Positions 17,155 to 26,969 of a DNA stretch of 64,000 nucleotides are shown here, piece by piece (the stretch's first letter is position 1; every line of letters begins with the position of its first letter). The DNA comes from VYFG01 sp965204165 (lineage in GTDB: Bacteria; Pseudomonadota; Gammaproteobacteria; Arenicellales; Poriferihabitantaceae). The stretch is from contig OZ241969.1 of assembly GCA_965204165.1 (NCBI GenBank), positions 4,092,001 to 4,156,000 on the forward strand, given 5' to 3'. The position numbers were made by a program, and so were the translations under genes. Below the pieces are notes generated by a model. The model was given only the letters and a program-made list of their open reading frames with translations. It ran no database searches and was not told the DNA's origin.

Positions 17155-19494
17155 GTGGAAGAAAACGGCATAACAAAAGAGTCATTCGCAAAACGGTTTG
17201 CCGAAAGGGTGCTCGCGGCCCGCTGGCGGGTCATCCTTGTCACGCTGTTCCTGGTTGCGGTCGCTTCAAGCGGTATTGCCCGGCTCGAATTCTCCGCCAA
17301 CTACCGTATCTTCTTCGACGACGATAACCCGCAGCTTCTGGCCCTGGAAGCGCTGGAGAACACATACGGGAAGAACGAAAACATCGTGTTCCTGATTGTT
17401 CCGAACGATGGTGACGCCACATCGCAAGGCGCACTGTCGGCCGCCGCCTGGCTCACGGAATCCGCCTGGCATACACCCTATTCGAGGCGCGTCGACTCGC
17501 TCGCCAATTTCCAATTCACAACCGCTGACGGCGACGATCTGTACGTGCGGGATCTGGTTGATCCGCAGGAACTGGCCCAGCCTGAGGCGCGGTCCCGGAT
17601 CCGGGATGTCGCTTCGTCCGACCCCCGTATCGCCGGCAGCATTCTTTCCCTGAACGGGGATGTCAGCGTGGTAAACGTCACCGTTGAACTGCCGGAGGAG
17701 GGCCTGCTGGAGGCCGTGGCCGAAATTGCCGGGTTCGCCAGGTCCGTCGCCGCGGAGGCGGAAGAACGGTTTCCCGGCGTGGACCTCCGTATCGTCGGCA
17801 CGGTGATGATCAACCAGACATTCCTGGAAGCATCGATCGACAGCCAGAAGGTCTTCCTGCCCGCGAGCCTGCTGCTCATGGCCCTGATCCTCGGCGTCCT
17901 CACACGGGGCTGGGCGGGGGTGGCGGCTACCGGATTGGTCATCGTCTTTTCCATTCTCGCGTCAATGGGCCTTGGCATGTGGGCCGGGATGCCCTTTTCC
18001 CCGCCCATCTCGCCGGCGCCCACCATCGTGCTGATGATTGTCGTGGCGAACTGCGTGCACCTGCTGGTGGCCCTGCAGCAGTGCCTGCGTGCCGGGCATA
18101 CCAGACACGACGCCATCGTCGAATCCGTCAGGCTGAACCTGTACCCGGTATTCCTGGCGAGTCTCACGACGACGCTTGGATTCCTCAGCATGAACTTCTC
18201 CGAGGTGCCGCCCTATCGCCATCTCGGCAACTTCGTCGCTTTCGGCATCGCCACCTCCTTCATCCTCTCCGTCACCTTCCTGCCGGCCCTGCTTTCGCTG
18301 CTCCCGGTCCGTGCCAAGAAGGAACGCCGGTTCGGCGGAACCGCCATGGTCCGCCTGGCGGATTCCGTGCTGCGCTACAGAAAGGCGATCCTGTGGGCAT
18401 GGATTCTGATCGTGCCCCTGATGCTTCTGGCCATTCCGCGCAACGAACTGAACGATGTCCTGGTTCATTTCTTCGATGAGAGCGTCGAGTTCCGGCAGGA
18501 TACGGATTTCATGGACGAGCACCTGAGCGGCAATACCCTGCTCGAATACTCGCTGGAAGCAACGGTCGAGGGCGGTGTCACCGACCCCCTGTTCCTGGCC
18601 GACGTCTCGAAATTCGCCGACTGGTACCGCGAGCAGCCCCCGGTACGCCACGTGGCGGTCATCACCGACACCTTCCGCCAACTCAACAAGAGCATGCACG
18701 GCGACGACCCGGCTGCCTACCGGATCCCGGAAAGCCAGGACCTGGCGGCGCAGTACCTGCTGCTGTACGAACTCTCGCTTCCCCAGGGCCTGAACCTGAA
18801 CAACCAGATCGACAGGTCCCGATCGGCCACCCGCGTGACGATTTCGGCTGAAACGCTGGATACACAGGAGGTGCTTGAACTGAACGCGCGTGCCAAGGCC
18901 TGGCTGAAGGAAAACGCGGCCCATGTCGCCGACGTCAACAGCACCGGGCCCGCAGCGCTGTTCGCCTACATCGGGCAGCGCAACATCCGTGCCATGCTGG
19001 TCGGGACGCTGGTCGTGCTCCTGGCCATTTCCGCCATTCTCCTCTTTGCCCTGCGGTCGCTCAGGCTGGGCCTGATCAGCATCATCCCCAATCTGGTCCC
19101 CGCCGCGCTGGGCTTCGGCGTCTGGGGGTTGACGGTGGGACAGGTGGGCCTGTCGTTATCCGTGGTGGTTGCCATGACCGTGGGCATCGTCGTGGACGAT
19201 ACGGTGCACTTTCTCAGCAAGTACCGCCGTGCGCGGCGGGAATACGGCCAGAACACCGAAGAAGCGGTGCATCACGCCTTTGACACCGCCGGCCGGGCCC
19301 TTTTCACAACGACGGTGGTGCTGGTGGCCGGCTTTCTGATCTTCGCGTTCTCCCCGTTCGTTCCCACCGCGCAGGTCGGGGTGCTGACCGCGATGATCAT
19401 TGGCTTTGCATTCATTGCCGACCTGACGCTTCTGCCGGCGCTGCTGACGGTGGTGGACCGGGGTCCTGCCAGGCGGAACGCGCCAGCATCCTGA
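17155..19494 (+). CDS. RND superfamily (MMPL-type) exporter
   Basis: Proton-driven inner-membrane transporter of 779 aa with the two-fold RND layout: a first membrane helix (VILVTLFLVAVASSGIA), a periplasmic loop, five more helices, then a second loop and helices, ending with VGIVVDDTVHFLSKYRRAR, in which the Asp pair is the usual proton relay. It starts with GTG. This subfamily normally pairs with a LolA-like periplasmic protein and an outer-membrane beta-barrel; such a LolA-like gene is at 30417 and a barrel remnant at 31381, about 11 kb away, with the RiPP genes between. The substrate, probably a lipid or hydrophobic compound, is unknown. Confidence 0.85.
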   Translation: MEENGITKESFAKRFAERVLAARWRVILVTLFLVAVASSGIARLEFSANYRIFFDDDNPQLLALEALENTYGKNENIVFLIVPNDGDATSQGALSAAAWLTESAWHTPYSRRVDSLANFQFTTADGDDLYVRDLVDPQELAQPEARSRIRDVASSDPRIAGSILSLNGDVSVVNVTVELPEEGLLEAVAEIAGFARSVAAEAEERFPGVDLRIVGTVMINQTFLEASIDSQKVFLPASLLLMALILGVLTRGWAGVAATGLVIVFSILASMGLGMWAGMPFSPPISPAPTIVLMIVVANCVHLLVALQQCLRAGHTRHDAIVESVRLNLYPVFLASLTTTLGFLSMNFSEVPPYRHLGNFVAFGIATSFILSVTFLPALLSLLPVRAKKERRFGGTAMVRLADSVLRYRKAILWAWILIVPLMLLAIPRNELNDVLVHFFDESVEFRQDTDFMDEHLSGNTLLEYSLEATVEGGVTDPLFLADVSKFADWYREQPPVRHVAVITDTFRQLNKSMHGDDPAAYRIPESQDLAAQYLLLYELSLPQGLNLNNQIDRSRSATRVTISAETLDTQEVLELNARAKAWLKENAAHVADVNSTGPAALFAYIGQRNIRAMLVGTLVVLLAISAILLFALRSLRLGLISIIPNLVPAALGFGVWGLTVGQVGLSLSVVVAMTVGIVVDDTVHFLSKYRRARREYGQNTEEAVHHAFDTAGRALFTTTVVLVAGFLIFAFSPFVPTAQVGVLTAMIIGFAFIADLTLLPALLTVVDRGPARRNAPAS

Positions 19495-19553
19495 TCTGCC
19501 CCTTAAGGCGTGCAACCGACCCACATTGAACCGGATTTCCCGACCCCTGGAAT

Positions 19554-19584
19554 TTGCTCTTTCCTGGTCGAGATTGCATATAAT
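19554..19584 (+). promoter_or_regulatory. Candidate promoter of the NHLM export operon
   Basis: A perfect TATAAT at 19579-19584 with TTGCTC at 19554-19559; the 19-bp spacing is long. It precedes the first export gene by about 75 bp and follows the RND stop, so it would mark a separate transcription unit. Confidence 0.4.
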
Positions 19585-19660
19585 CTCCCAAATCTTCACT
19601 CAGACCGAATGAGATTCTCTTTGTCCTTGCTGGATCTCTACGAGGAGGTTGCCCGCGGTC

Positions 19661-20212
19661 GTGTTCAATAATCCATTTGATTCATTTCACAATACGGTTG
19701 CCGAAGCAAAGGAGGAACGCGAACAGCTCGACCGGCTGCTGACAATCTCCACGCCCCGGGAGCGTCTGCTGGTCGCCGCCATCGCCGTGATGCTGCTCAT
19801 CCTCGGGACCTGGTTCTTCTATGGCAACGTGCCCCGCAGCCTTGCGCTGGACGGCGTGCTGGTCGAGCCCGGCGAAGGCCTGTCCGAGGAAAGCAGGTCC
19901 TTGCAGGCGCTCGTCTGGGTCAAGAGCGACATCGCGCCGTATATAAAGGCCGGGATACCGGCGGTGATAGAGCTGGATATGGCGGACGGAAAGGCGGACA
20001 CGCTTGACGGGGAGGTCGCGGACATTTCCGCCGTACCCCTGCAAGGAGGGCTGGCGACGCTCGAGACCGCGGTGCCGGTGTCCGTCCACCGCATCGTCGT
20101 CACGCTCGATGAAAGTCACGACCTGACTTCCCTTGTGGACGGGGAGTGCCGGATCTTCCTCGAACTTGGCAGGCAATCACCGATTGCATTGTTCCGAATG
20201 AAGCAATCGTAA
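19661..20212 (+). CDS. HlyD-like membrane-fusion protein of an NHLM peptide exporter (short form)
   Basis: Inner-membrane/periplasmic adaptor for the two ABC proteins that follow. 183 aa from the GTG at 19661 (MFNNPFDSF), preceded by GAGGAGG at 19642-19648; a TTG at 19649 is too close to that site. A cytoplasmic N-terminus, one membrane helix (RLLVAAIAVMLLILGTWFFYG, about 45-65) and a beta-rich periplasmic part with an HlyD-like end (ADISAVP...PVSVHRIVVTLD) are visible. The coiled-coil hairpin and lipoyl half-motifs of full HlyD proteins are missing, so it is unusually short. It stops one base before the next gene. Confidence 0.7.
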   Translation: MFNNPFDSFHNTVAEAKEEREQLDRLLTISTPRERLLVAAIAVMLLILGTWFFYGNVPRSLALDGVLVEPGEGLSEESRSLQALVWVKSDIAPYIKAGIPAVIELDMADGKADTLDGEVADISAVPLQGGLATLETAVPVSVHRIVVTLDESHDLTSLVDGECRIFLELGRQSPIALFRMKQS

Positions 20213-20213
20213 G

Positions 20214-22418
20214 ATGGTCGCCTCTAAAGGGGCTGCCGGTCAGGCCGCCACAGACTCCCGGAAACGGAAGGTAGTCACCCCGGTCCTGTTGCAGATGCAC
20301 GCGTCGGAATGTGGCGCAGCCTGCCTCGGCATCATCCTGGCCCACTTCGGGCGCTGGGTGCCGCTTACCGAATTGCGCGAAAAATGCGAGGTGAGCCGCG
20401 ACGGCAGCAGTGCCGCGAGCATCCTGCGCGCCTCGAGACACTACGGCCTCGAATGCAATGGATTCAGCATGCGCGCCGAGCAACTGCAAAAGCTGGAACT
20501 GCCCCTGATACTGTTCTGGCAATTCAGCCATTTCGTCGTCCTCGAGGGGTTCGACGGCCGCAACTACCATCTCAATGACCCGTCCACGGGACGACGCAGG
20601 CTTTCCGTTGAAGAATTCAACAAGGGCTACAGCGGCGTTGCACTACGGTTCAAGCTCGGCGCCGATTTCAAGCCCGGCGGCGAGCAACCCGGCCTGTTCA
20701 GGCAACTGGGCACCCTGCTCGGCGGATCATGGAATGTGCTTGCCGGGGTGATTGCCTGCGGGTTCATGCTGACGTTGCTGGCACTCCTCGTCCCCGTATC
20801 CATCAGTGTTTTCGTGGACGACGTCCTGGAAAACCATGGACCCTGGGGCGGACTGGTGGCGGCCCTGCTGTGCGGCGGTGTCCTGGTATACATCCTGTCC
20901 CTGCTCAAGCACCGGTTCCTGAAGCGTCTCGCAACCCGGATTTCGGTGACCGGCTACAATCGAGGCCTGTCGCGCCTGTTGCGGTTGCCGGTGGAGTTTT
21001 TCGAGCACCGGCTGGCCGGCGACCTGACCGACCGGGTCTCGTCCATTGACAGAATCGCGAAGAATCTGACGGACCAGTTCCTCGTGCTCATGATCGACAT
21101 GGCCATGAGCGTGGTGTTGCTCATCGCCATGCTCGCCTACGATATCCGGCTGACGCTGGTTGTGCTGCTGCTGGCGCTTGTGCACGGCATCCTGGCCCAC
21201 TTTCTGAACGCCCACCGGGCGGTCCGAAGCCAGACGATGAGGCGCGAACAGGGATTGCTGATCGGCCTCGGCATGCAGATGCTGAACCATGCGGACAACC
21301 TGCGCATGACGGGAGCGGATGACCGGTTTTTTTCGCGCTGGAGCGGTCAGCAGGCACGCGAACTGCAGGCGCGCCAGGCCTATTCCGAACTGGGTTCCGT
21401 CAACACCGCGCTTCCGGGCCTGATTGCCACACTTCGCAGCGCGGCGATCCTCGGCATCGGAGGCAGCATGGTCATGAGCGGGCAGATGACCCTGGGGGCG
21501 CTGGTGGGCTTCTATATCCTGGCAGAACTGTTCCTGACCCCGATCGGGCACTTCCTGGAATTCGCCGACAAGCGCCAGGCGCTCGAAACCGACCTGCAGC
21601 GGGTCGATGACATCTCCAAGGCCGCCGAAGACCCGGTCTTCAACCGCCGGAGTCCGGAATCGGACTCGATTCCCACGTTCAACGGCCGGCTCCAGCTGGC
21701 AGGCCAGCTCGAACTGCGCCATGTCACCTTCGGTTTCAACAAGAGCCGCCCGCCCCTGATCAAGGACTTCAGCCTCGTGATCAGGCCGGGACAGCGGGTT
21801 GCCGTGGTCGGTCCCAGCGGCTCCGGCAAGTCGACCCTGGCGCGCCTGGTTTCGGGTGTCTATCAGCCCTGGTCGGGGGAAATCCTGTTCGATGGCCACC
21901 TGCGGGATGAGATACCCGAGGAAGTGCTGCGGCAGTCCATTTCCATGGTGGATCAGGAGGTCGTGCTCTTTTCCGCGTCCGTACGCGACAATATCACCCT
22001 GTGGAATCCGGCCATCCCGGATGAAGCCATTTTCACCGCGACGCGGGATGCCCAGATCCATGACGAAATTCTGATCCGGCCCCAAGGATATGCGACCCTG
22101 GTCGAAGAGGGCGGGGCGAATTTCAGCGGCGGCCAGCGGCAACGGCTGGAAATCGCCCGCGCGCTGGTGGGCCATCCGACGGTACTCATCCTGGACGAGG
22201 CGACCAGCGCTCTCGATGCCGCGACTGAGGAATTCGTTGATGATGCCCTTCGGCGGCGCGGCGTCACCTGCCTGATCGTGGCTCACCGGCTGAGCACCGT
22301 GCGGGATTGCGATGAAATCATCGTGCTCGACAAGGGCGTTACGGTGCAGCGCGGCACGCATTCCGAGCTGATTGCGGACCGGGAAGGCACGTACTACAAG
22401 CTGGTCAAGTCGGGCTGA
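20214..22418 (+). CDS. NHLM-type peptidase-containing ABC exporter (C39 peptidase/permease/ATPase)
   Basis: Cleaves the leader of an exported peptide at a Gly/Ala-Gly site and pumps the core out. 734 aa. C39 domain at about 20-150 with the Cys33 nucleophile in QMHASECGAACL, His106 in WQFSHFVVLEGF and Asp122 in LNDPSTG. Six membrane helices span about 165-440. The ATPase (about 480-730) has Walker A GPSGSGKST, signature FSGGQRQR and Walker B VLILDEAT. It matches the ABC1 protein of nitrile-hydratase-leader microcin systems. Its TGA overlaps the next ATG, so both ABC proteins are translationally coupled. Confidence 0.92.
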   Translation: MVASKGAAGQAATDSRKRKVVTPVLLQMHASECGAACLGIILAHFGRWVPLTELREKCEVSRDGSSAASILRASRHYGLECNGFSMRAEQLQKLELPLILFWQFSHFVVLEGFDGRNYHLNDPSTGRRRLSVEEFNKGYSGVALRFKLGADFKPGGEQPGLFRQLGTLLGGSWNVLAGVIACGFMLTLLALLVPVSISVFVDDVLENHGPWGGLVAALLCGGVLVYILSLLKHRFLKRLATRISVTGYNRGLSRLLRLPVEFFEHRLAGDLTDRVSSIDRIAKNLTDQFLVLMIDMAMSVVLLIAMLAYDIRLTLVVLLLALVHGILAHFLNAHRAVRSQTMRREQGLLIGLGMQMLNHADNLRMTGADDRFFSRWSGQQARELQARQAYSELGSVNTALPGLIATLRSAAILGIGGSMVMSGQMTLGALVGFYILAELFLTPIGHFLEFADKRQALETDLQRVDDISKAAEDPVFNRRSPESDSIPTFNGRLQLAGQLELRHVTFGFNKSRPPLIKDFSLVIRPGQRVAVVGPSGSGKSTLARLVSGVYQPWSGEILFDGHLRDEIPEEVLRQSISMVDQEVVLFSASVRDNITLWNPAIPDEAIFTATRDAQIHDEILIRPQGYATLVEEGGANFSGGQRQRLEIARALVGHPTVLILDEATSALDAATEEFVDDALRRRGVTCLIVAHRLSTVRDCDEIIVLDKGVTVQRGTHSELIADREGTYYKLVKSG

Positions 22419-25363
22419 TGAAGGACGCCGGACCGCAATACACATCCATCGCAGAGCTCGCCGCAAGCTCCGGCACAGCCGTGCCCTGCGCCGGCAACCT
22501 GCCGGTCAGGCTCGACGATCCGGACAGCGTCTGGTTCATCGATCAGGGCGCCGTCAACCTGTTTCTGATCGAATTCAAGGACGGGGTGGAACAGGCGGCA
22601 CCACAGCATCTGCTGCGCCGGGATTCGGGATGGTTGCTGCCGGGCGTCGCCCCGGACGTACGGGACGATGGCCAGGACACTACGCTCAGCCTGATGGCCA
22701 AGGGAATGCCGGGCACAATGCTGAAACGGCTGCCGGCGTCCCTGCTGTCCCAGGCCGATCCGACGGAACTGGCGGAGCAGGCCGACACCTGGCTGAACGC
22801 CATCACCGGCACGCTGTCGCGCTTTGCGAGCCCCCTTCCGCGTCCGAACGCCTTGGCCGAACCCGGTCTGGCGCAAACCCTTTCTCCCCCCTGCACGCTG
22901 TCCACACGGCACCGCGTGGTATGGGTCAGCAAACCGTCGCACGGCGCAGTCCTGTTCATGGATATCGTCGACCAGGCGGAACTTGCCGAGGCCGGCGGTG
23001 CAGGCGAAACCATGCTTCCGCTGACACGGACCAGCTGGATCACCCTGTTCGAAGAGACGACACTGACGGGCCAGTCTACCGAAACATTGGCGCAGCAAGG
23101 CACGCTGCTGCCGGCGCTCGCCACCTTCCACGCGGTCGCCTTCACCCTGGAACGCCTTAACCGCCGCCTGGCCGTGGTCGATGACGTGAATCTCGAGCGC
23201 GCGCGGACAACCAGCCGCCGCACGGCCGAAAAGGTTGCCAGGCAACGGCTTTTCAATATCTATGATCTGCCCATTGACCGGGATGCCAGTGTCGAGGACA
23301 CGGCTCTGGAAGATGCCCTGCAGGTCATCGGCCGCCATGAAGGCATCGATTTCAGGATTCCGGCGCGCACGGGACCTGCCGATATTCCGATCGGTCTCGT
23401 GGACGTTCTCGACGCATCGGGCGTACGCGCCCGGCGCGTGCGTTTCAAGGACGAGGGAACCTGGTGGCGCGGGGACAGCAACGCGATGCTGGTATTCCGC
23501 CCGGAAGACGGGCAGCCCGTGGCGTTGCTTCCGGGAATGTTCGGGCGCTATCGGGAATACGACCCGGCCACCAAGCGCACTACGCGGATTACCGCGGACC
23601 GCGCCAGCGCGCTTGGAGAGGAAGCCTGGATGTTCTACCGGCCATTGCCGTCGGGGAACGTGAATCCGGCAGACCTGCTGAAAATCGCCCTGCACGGGTC
23701 GGCCGCGGATCTGGCGCGGCTGGTGATTGCCGGGCTCCCGGGCGGCCTGATCAAGCTCCTGCCGGCACTTGCGCTCGGATTCGTTGCGCATGAAGTTACT
23801 GCGGGCGGAAACGTCGAGGCGCTCTATGCCGTGGCCGTGGCGCTGGCGGGATTCGGCCTGCTCGGCGCCCTGCTGCATCTTCTTCAGGGCACTGCGATGA
23901 TGCGGCTCGAGGCGCGCGCAGCGTCACGGGTCGAAGCCGCCTTCTGGGACCGCCTCATGCGTCTTCCGCCAAGCATCCTGCACCGCCAGCCGGCAGGCGA
24001 CCTGGCCATGTCGGGAATGACCTTCCAGAATCTTCGCGACGGCCTGCAGGGAGTCGTTGCCGACAGCTTCCTGTCGATCATTTTCCTGCTTCCGACGTTC
24101 GGCGTCATCTTCTTCTACGATGCCACCCTCGGGAGCATCGCCCTCGCCTTCAGCCTGGCGTCCCTGCTGATCATCGCGGTCCTCGGATGGCGCCAGATTT
24201 TGCCGTATGGCCGGATGATCAGTGCGGCGCGGCGCGTAGCCGGCCAGCTGTTCCAGATCGTGGGCGGCATTACCAAGCTGCGCGTGGAAAATGCGGAAGG
24301 GTCGGCTTTCGCCATCTGGGCGCGGGGCTACCGCGAGCAGAAACGCGCGGAACTCGAACTGGGCGCGCTCGAGGGGCATTCCCGGGCATTTGGCGCCGCG
24401 CTCCCCTTTCTCGCCGGCGGGGTACTGCTTTTTGCGGTGGTGTCGGTGGGAGAACGGAACGTCCCGGTCGGCGATTTTCTTGTCGTCTACACGGTCTTCA
24501 TCGTATTCCAGACCGCCATCGCCCGGCTCGGCGAGTCCTTCGGCACCGTTGCCGCCATGCTGCCGGCGTTCGAACAGATGCGCCCGCTACTCACCGCGGT
24601 TCCCGAGGCCGAGGTCGAAGGAGAGCCGGTTGAATATCTGGGCGGCGACATCCTGTTCGACCACATTTCCTTCCGCTATGATCCCGACGGTCCGCTGATT
24701 CTCGACGGGGTCACGATCCGCGCCCGCCCCGGCGAATTCATCGCGATTGCCGGCGAGTCCGGTGCCGGCAAGAGCACCCTATTCCGGCTCGCACTCGGCA
24801 TTGACCGGCCAACCGCCGGTGCGGTGTATTACGACGGCCGTGACCTCAGGCACCTGAATCTGAAGCAGGTGCGCCGGAAAATCGGCGCAGTGCCGCAATC
24901 GGTGGGGCTCCATCCCCAGGACCTCTGGGACAACCTGGTCAGTCACCACGACGAAGTGGCGAACGAGGAAGTATGGACCGCTGCCCGGGTCGCCGAAGTG
25001 GAAGACGAGATCAGGAGCATGCCCATGGGCATGATGACCATGGTCGGCGCCAGCGGATCTGTCCTGTCGGGCGGCGAGAGCCAGCGCGTCACGATCGCCC
25101 GATCGGTGATCGGCAACCCGCGCATCATGCTGTTCGACGAGGCCACCAACTGGCTGGACAACGAAAGCCAGGCCAAGGTAATGCGGAACCTCACAACCCT
25201 GACAGCCACCCGGATGGTTATCGCCCACCGCCTGTCCACGCTGGAACAGGCTGACCGCATCTACGTGCTGCAGGCCGGAAAAGTCGTACAGAGCGGCTCC
25301 TTCGACGAACTCATGGCGGTCGACGGGGTATTCAAAGAACTGGTCAAGAGACAGGTCGCCTGA
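22418..25363 (+). CDS. NHLM-type ABC permease/ATPase, second exporter subunit
   Basis: Partner of the C39 transporter; 981 aa. A long cytoplasmic N-terminal region (about 1-400) lacks the C39 catalytic residues and begins with a cyclic-nucleotide-binding-like segment. Six membrane helices follow (about 420-700), then an ATPase with Walker A GESGAGKST (about 779), signature LSGGESQR (about 883) and Walker B IMLFDEAT (about 903). This is the layout of the ABC2 protein of NHLM microcin systems, probably acting as a heterodimer with the previous protein. The start ATG overlaps the upstream stop. Confidence 0.9.
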   Translation: MKDAGPQYTSIAELAASSGTAVPCAGNLPVRLDDPDSVWFIDQGAVNLFLIEFKDGVEQAAPQHLLRRDSGWLLPGVAPDVRDDGQDTTLSLMAKGMPGTMLKRLPASLLSQADPTELAEQADTWLNAITGTLSRFASPLPRPNALAEPGLAQTLSPPCTLSTRHRVVWVSKPSHGAVLFMDIVDQAELAEAGGAGETMLPLTRTSWITLFEETTLTGQSTETLAQQGTLLPALATFHAVAFTLERLNRRLAVVDDVNLERARTTSRRTAEKVARQRLFNIYDLPIDRDASVEDTALEDALQVIGRHEGIDFRIPARTGPADIPIGLVDVLDASGVRARRVRFKDEGTWWRGDSNAMLVFRPEDGQPVALLPGMFGRYREYDPATKRTTRITADRASALGEEAWMFYRPLPSGNVNPADLLKIALHGSAADLARLVIAGLPGGLIKLLPALALGFVAHEVTAGGNVEALYAVAVALAGFGLLGALLHLLQGTAMMRLEARAASRVEAAFWDRLMRLPPSILHRQPAGDLAMSGMTFQNLRDGLQGVVADSFLSIIFLLPTFGVIFFYDATLGSIALAFSLASLLIIAVLGWRQILPYGRMISAARRVAGQLFQIVGGITKLRVENAEGSAFAIWARGYREQKRAELELGALEGHSRAFGAALPFLAGGVLLFAVVSVGERNVPVGDFLVVYTVFIVFQTAIARLGESFGTVAAMLPAFEQMRPLLTAVPEAEVEGEPVEYLGGDILFDHISFRYDPDGPLILDGVTIRARPGEFIAIAGESGAGKSTLFRLALGIDRPTAGAVYYDGRDLRHLNLKQVRRKIGAVPQSVGLHPQDLWDNLVSHHDEVANEEVWTAARVAEVEDEIRSMPMGMMTMVGASGSVLSGGESQRVTIARSVIGNPRIMLFDEATNWLDNESQAKVMRNLTTLTATRMVIAHRLSTLEQADRIYVLQAGKVVQSGSFDELMAVDGVFKELVKRQVA

Positions 25364-25456
25364 CCCGGAATTGCGGGTCGGAAGGCTGGCCCTGTTCCGT
25401 CATCCGGCTGCCGGGGACCCGCACCCGGCCACGTCTCGCGCAAATGGAAACCATCC

Positions 25457-26758
25457 ATGAAGAAACCTGCTGATGCAACCGATCGCATTGCTTCAAGAGC
25501 CGCCGAGGACAGCGACTTTCGCGCACGCCTTGTCACGAATCCAAGGGAAACGATCGCAAGGGAATTCGGCGTTTCCCTGGACGAAGACCATGAGATACAC
25601 GTGCACGAAGAAACCTATTCCGCCACGCACGTGGTGCTCCCGCCGCGCAGCAAATTCAGCGAGGCCGAGCGGAAGGAGGCGAAAGCCGGCGCAACGTCAC
25701 TGGCGTTTCTTCGCAGGACGCTCCACGACCCCGCACCGCCCATGCGCCCGCCCGCCCCCGAACGGGTGCGCTCCCGCAAGCACGCCGCCACCCCGAAGTC
25801 ACTTGCCAAAGAGGGCAGGGAATGCATCCTCCGTGGCCTGGCCTTCCTGGAATCCGTGGTCGACGAATCCGGGGCCTGGCACTGCATCAGGTTCAATATC
25901 GCCGATCCGGACATTCCGCGGCATTTCGAAAAGCCCCCGTTCATTTCGGCCCATTGCGTGCTTGCCCTGGAAAGCAGCGATGAAGCCCGGGCCAAGGCCC
26001 TGTGCGACGCCACCAGGAAGTATCTCGGCAGCACCATCGAGTATCCCGGATTGTGGCGCTACTACCGCCATCTTCCCCAGGATCTTGACAGCACCGCCGT
26101 CTGTTCGCTTGTCATCGGGACCCACCCCTGGATCTTTCTGGGAAGGAATGTCCGGCGAATACTGGCGAACCGCGACGACAACGGCTGTTTCATGACCTGG
26201 ATGCTGGATGAAGCCGAACCCGATGTCGTGTCCAGCTTCCGTATCGAAGCCGATCCTGTGGTCAACGCGAATGTCATCGCCTACCTCGGCGACCACCCCG
26301 AAACCAGGGACGCCCAACGGTGGCTGGAGGCCCTGATCACCGAGGACCGGCTCAAGGACTCGTCCAAGTGGTATCCCGACACGGTCACGATCTACTATGC
26401 AACAACCCGTGCCATGATGCGCGCCGAACCCGCCCTCGACAGTCTGCGGCCGATACTTGCGGATCGAATCCTTGACCTGGGCGGCGGGAAGGGGGAATTC
26501 GGCAACCTCCTCCAGACCGCACAGGCGGTCTCGGCACTCTATAATATCGACCGCCTTGAAAGTATCGACGTGAAACGTCAGGTGGAAAGGATCATCGATT
26601 CGCAGCGTGAAGACGGCAGCTGGCCGGAACTGCTCGCGTTTGGCGACCAATCGCTGAGATGGGGCGCGTTCGGACAGATCGGGCACGGCTCTGAATCCGT
26701 GACCACCGCATTTTGCATCGAGGCCCTGGAGCGTCTCGTCGAGACCCTGGAAGCCTGA
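25457..26758 (+). CDS. NHLP-leader-like domain fused to a terpene-cyclase-like alpha-barrel protein
   Basis: 433 aa with two parts. Residues 15-80 align almost end to end with the RiPP precursor at 28210-28461: both have DxxFRxxL, a P near 29, TI, E(F/L)GV, an HE pair, an H with LPP about ten residues later, and end in an acidic helix reaching (K/S)AG. Residues 115-430 look like the alpha/alpha barrel of squalene-hopene/class II terpene cyclases: LPQDLDSTA (D209-L-D211-S) resembles the DxDD acid motif, and SQREDGSW (383-389) is a QW motif. The middle Asp is kept, the fourth position is Ser. It probably acts within this pathway; whether the leader-like part is cleaved or is a docking domain is open. 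Confidence 0.75.
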   Translation: MKKPADATDRIASRAAEDSDFRARLVTNPRETIAREFGVSLDEDHEIHVHEETYSATHVVLPPRSKFSEAERKEAKAGATSLAFLRRTLHDPAPPMRPPAPERVRSRKHAATPKSLAKEGRECILRGLAFLESVVDESGAWHCIRFNIADPDIPRHFEKPPFISAHCVLALESSDEARAKALCDATRKYLGSTIEYPGLWRYYRHLPQDLDSTAVCSLVIGTHPWIFLGRNVRRILANRDDNGCFMTWMLDEAEPDVVSSFRIEADPVVNANVIAYLGDHPETRDAQRWLEALITEDRLKDSSKWYPDTVTIYYATTRAMMRAEPALDSLRPILADRILDLGGGKGEFGNLLQTAQAVSALYNIDRLESIDVKRQVERIIDSQREDGSWPELLAFGDQSLRWGAFGQIGHGSESVTTAFCIEALERLVETLEA

Positions 26759-26969
26759 AGGACTTGGACACGCAAGCAAATACGGGAAATGACCGCACGA
26801 CCGCCGAAGCCGGGGGCATGGAGCCCCGGGCGCAGGACCGGACCCGGCACTGCGCCGGCATGCCTGTGGCGCGGGTGATTGTCCCGGCCATACGCCGTTC
26901 CCGGCAGGCCCGGCGTCCGTCGGAATGGACTGTCCGGGCCCCCGTTCCCTGCAGTCCCGAGGAATAAAT

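Noticed and set aside
20727..22466. 579-aa open frame on the minus strand
   Set aside because: Shadow of the C39 ABC exporter, which has complete catalytic motifs on the plus strand.
22394..23878. 494-aa minus-strand frame
   Set aside because: Antisense to the second ABC protein; no recognisable domain and biased composition.
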